Notes under the pieces: generated by a model
Told to the model about the DNA's origin: nothing
Databases searched by the model: none
The model's input: only the letters and a program-made list of their open reading frames with translations
Shown: piece by piece, positions 5,232-6,260 of the stretch
How positions within the stretch are numbered: the stretch's first letter is position 1
How the letters are laid out: every line of letters starts with the position of its first letter
Translations under genes and position numbers: made by a program
NCBI GenBank assembly: GCA_035476855.1
Contig: DATILC010000273.1
Location: forward strand, 1-6,260
Reading direction: 5' to 3'
Length of the DNA: 6,260 nucleotides
Source: Solimonas_A sp035476855
Lineage (GTDB): Bacteria; Pseudomonadota; Gammaproteobacteria; Nevskiales; Nevskiaceae

Positions 5232-6260
5232 ATGAAGATGAACGACCTGGTCGTGATCAGCGTAGACGACCACATCAGCGAACCGCCGGACATGTTCAAG
5301 GCTCACCTGTCTGGTGACGACCTGAAGACGGCGCCGCAGCTGCTGGTGGCGGACAACGGCACGACCTACTGGGAATACCAGGGCCTGAAGATGCCCTCGG
5401 TGGGTTTGAATGCCGTGGTCGGCCGGCCGCTGGACGAGTACGGCATGGAGCCGACCTCCTTCGAGCAGCTGCGCAAGGGTTGTTATGACCACGCTGCCCG
5501 CGTCGACGACATGAACGTCAACGGCATCGCCGCGTCCCTCAACTTCGGCAGCTTCCCCGGGTTTGACGGTGGCCGCTTCCACAAGGTGCCGGACAAGGCC
5601 AAGTCCCTGATCCACATGCGGGCCTACAACGACTGGCATATCGACGAATGGTGCGGATCGCACCCGGGGCGCTTCATCCCCTGTGCCCTGCTGCCGACCT
5701 GGGACATGCCGGCCACCGTGGCCGAGATCCAGCGCATTGCGAAGAAGGGCTGTACGGCCGTCTCGATCAACGAAAACCCCACGGTCCAGGGCCTGCCGAG
5801 CATCCACAACCCGTACTGGGAACCGCTGTGGAAAGCCATCGCCGACCACGATCTGGCGATCTGCCTGCACATCGGCGCCGGCAACCCGGCCCCGCATGCC
5901 TCGATGGAAACCCCCATCGAAGCCTGGATCACCACCATGCCGATGTCGATTGCCACCGGCGCGGCGGACTGGCTGAACCTGGAAGCCCTGCACCGGTATC
6001 CGAAGCTCAAGATTGCCCTGTCGGAAGGGGGTATCGGCTGGATCCCGTACTTCCTCGAACGCGCTGACTTTAGCCACGAACGCCACAAGGCCTGGACCCA
6101 CTCGCCCTTCGGCAAGACAAAGCCCAGCGAGATCTTCAAGCGTCACTTCCTGAACTGCTTCATCGACGACGCATTCGGTCTGAAGAACCTCGATGCGCTG
6201 AATGAAGACATGGTGTCCTACGAATGCGACTACCCGCATTCGGACAGCCTGTGGCCGAAT
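5232..6260 (+). CDS. Amidohydrolase-2 family metal-dependent hydrolase/decarboxylase, 3'-truncated by window edge
   Basis: The frame is open from ATG 5232 to the last base, giving 343 residues; related proteins are usually near 400, so the C-terminus is missing. The protein belongs to the TIM-barrel amidohydrolase-2 family (relatives include ACMSD and gamma-resorcylate decarboxylase), which uses a bound divalent metal to decarboxylate or hydrolyse acids. Visible signatures are the N-terminal strand VVISVDDHISEPPDMF with Asp12 and His14, His213 in CLHIGAG, Glu265 in LSEGGIGWIP, and Asp333 in CDYPHSDSLWP. His14, His213 and Asp333 are the likely metal ligands. The position of the second His of the classic HxH is Ser16, next to Glu17, as in many members annotated only as amidohydrolases. 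There is no signal peptide, so it is cytosolic. It starts with a strong AAGGAG and is transcribed divergently from the EthD-like gene. Its substrate cannot be determined; a ring-cleavage or aromatic acid step is an inference from the neighbours. Confidence 0.92.
   Translation, partial: MKMNDLVVISVDDHISEPPDMFKAHLSGDDLKTAPQLLVADNGTTYWEYQGLKMPSVGLNAVVGRPLDEYGMEPTSFEQLRKGCYDHAARVDDMNVNGIAASLNFGSFPGFDGGRFHKVPDKAKSLIHMRAYNDWHIDEWCGSHPGRFIPCALLPTWDMPATVAEIQRIAKKGCTAVSINENPTVQGLPSIHNPYWEPLWKAIADHDLAICLHIGAGNPAPHASMETPIEAWITTMPMSIATGAADWLNLEALHRYPKLKIALSEGGIGWIPYFLERADFSHERHKAWTHSPFGKTKPSEIFKRHFLNCFIDDAFGLKNLDALNEDMVSYECDYPHSDSLWPN

Noticed and set aside
5178..6239. 353-codon minus-strand frame
   Set aside because: It is antisense to the amidohydrolase, which has a strong ribosome binding site and family motifs. 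The opposite frame shows none.

Overview
The window is a GC-rich piece of bacterial chromosome, dense with genes and showing strong G/C at third codon positions. It looks like a catabolic locus of a pseudomonad-type proteobacterium or a relative. The taxonomic guess rests only on composition and gene families and is weak. No tRNA, rRNA, transposase, integrase or CRISPR array is visible.

Layout. Bases 1-681 (+) hold the 3' part of a short-chain dehydrogenase/reductase (SDR) whose N-terminus lies outside the window. It converges, with a 6-base gap, on a minus-strand gene series running from about 5043 down to 688. In transcription order that series is: an EthD-like protein with two ferredoxin-like halves (4201-5043), an unrecognised 98-residue beta-rich protein (3875-4171), an NAD(P)-dependent aldehyde dehydrogenase (2209-3669, possibly from 3753), and an AMP-forming acyl-CoA synthetase-type ligase (688-2160). 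Divergent from this series, on the plus strand from 5232 to beyond the window end, is a metal-dependent amidohydrolase-2 family enzyme. This last gene is open at the right edge, and 343 codons are visible.

The two non-coding gaps are the divergent region (5044-5231) and the gap before the aldehyde dehydrogenase (3670-3874). Each carries a similar 16-bp inverted repeat of the form (T/G)TGACT-N4-(A/G)GTCAA. The copy in the divergent region overlaps the -35 element of the best promoter for the minus-strand series. This suggests one local regulator acting on two promoters. A perfect 15-bp-stem hairpin fills the gap between the aldehyde dehydrogenase and the ligase.

Function. The enzyme set fits stepwise breakdown of an organic (perhaps cyclic or aromatic) compound. 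The amidohydrolase would decarboxylate or hydrolyse a ring-derived acid, the SDR would oxidise an alcohol, the aldehyde dehydrogenase would convert an aldehyde to an acid, and the ligase would activate the acid as an acyl-CoA for beta-oxidation. The EthD-like and 98-residue proteins have no assigned step and are the least understood members. The substrate cannot be read from the sequence.
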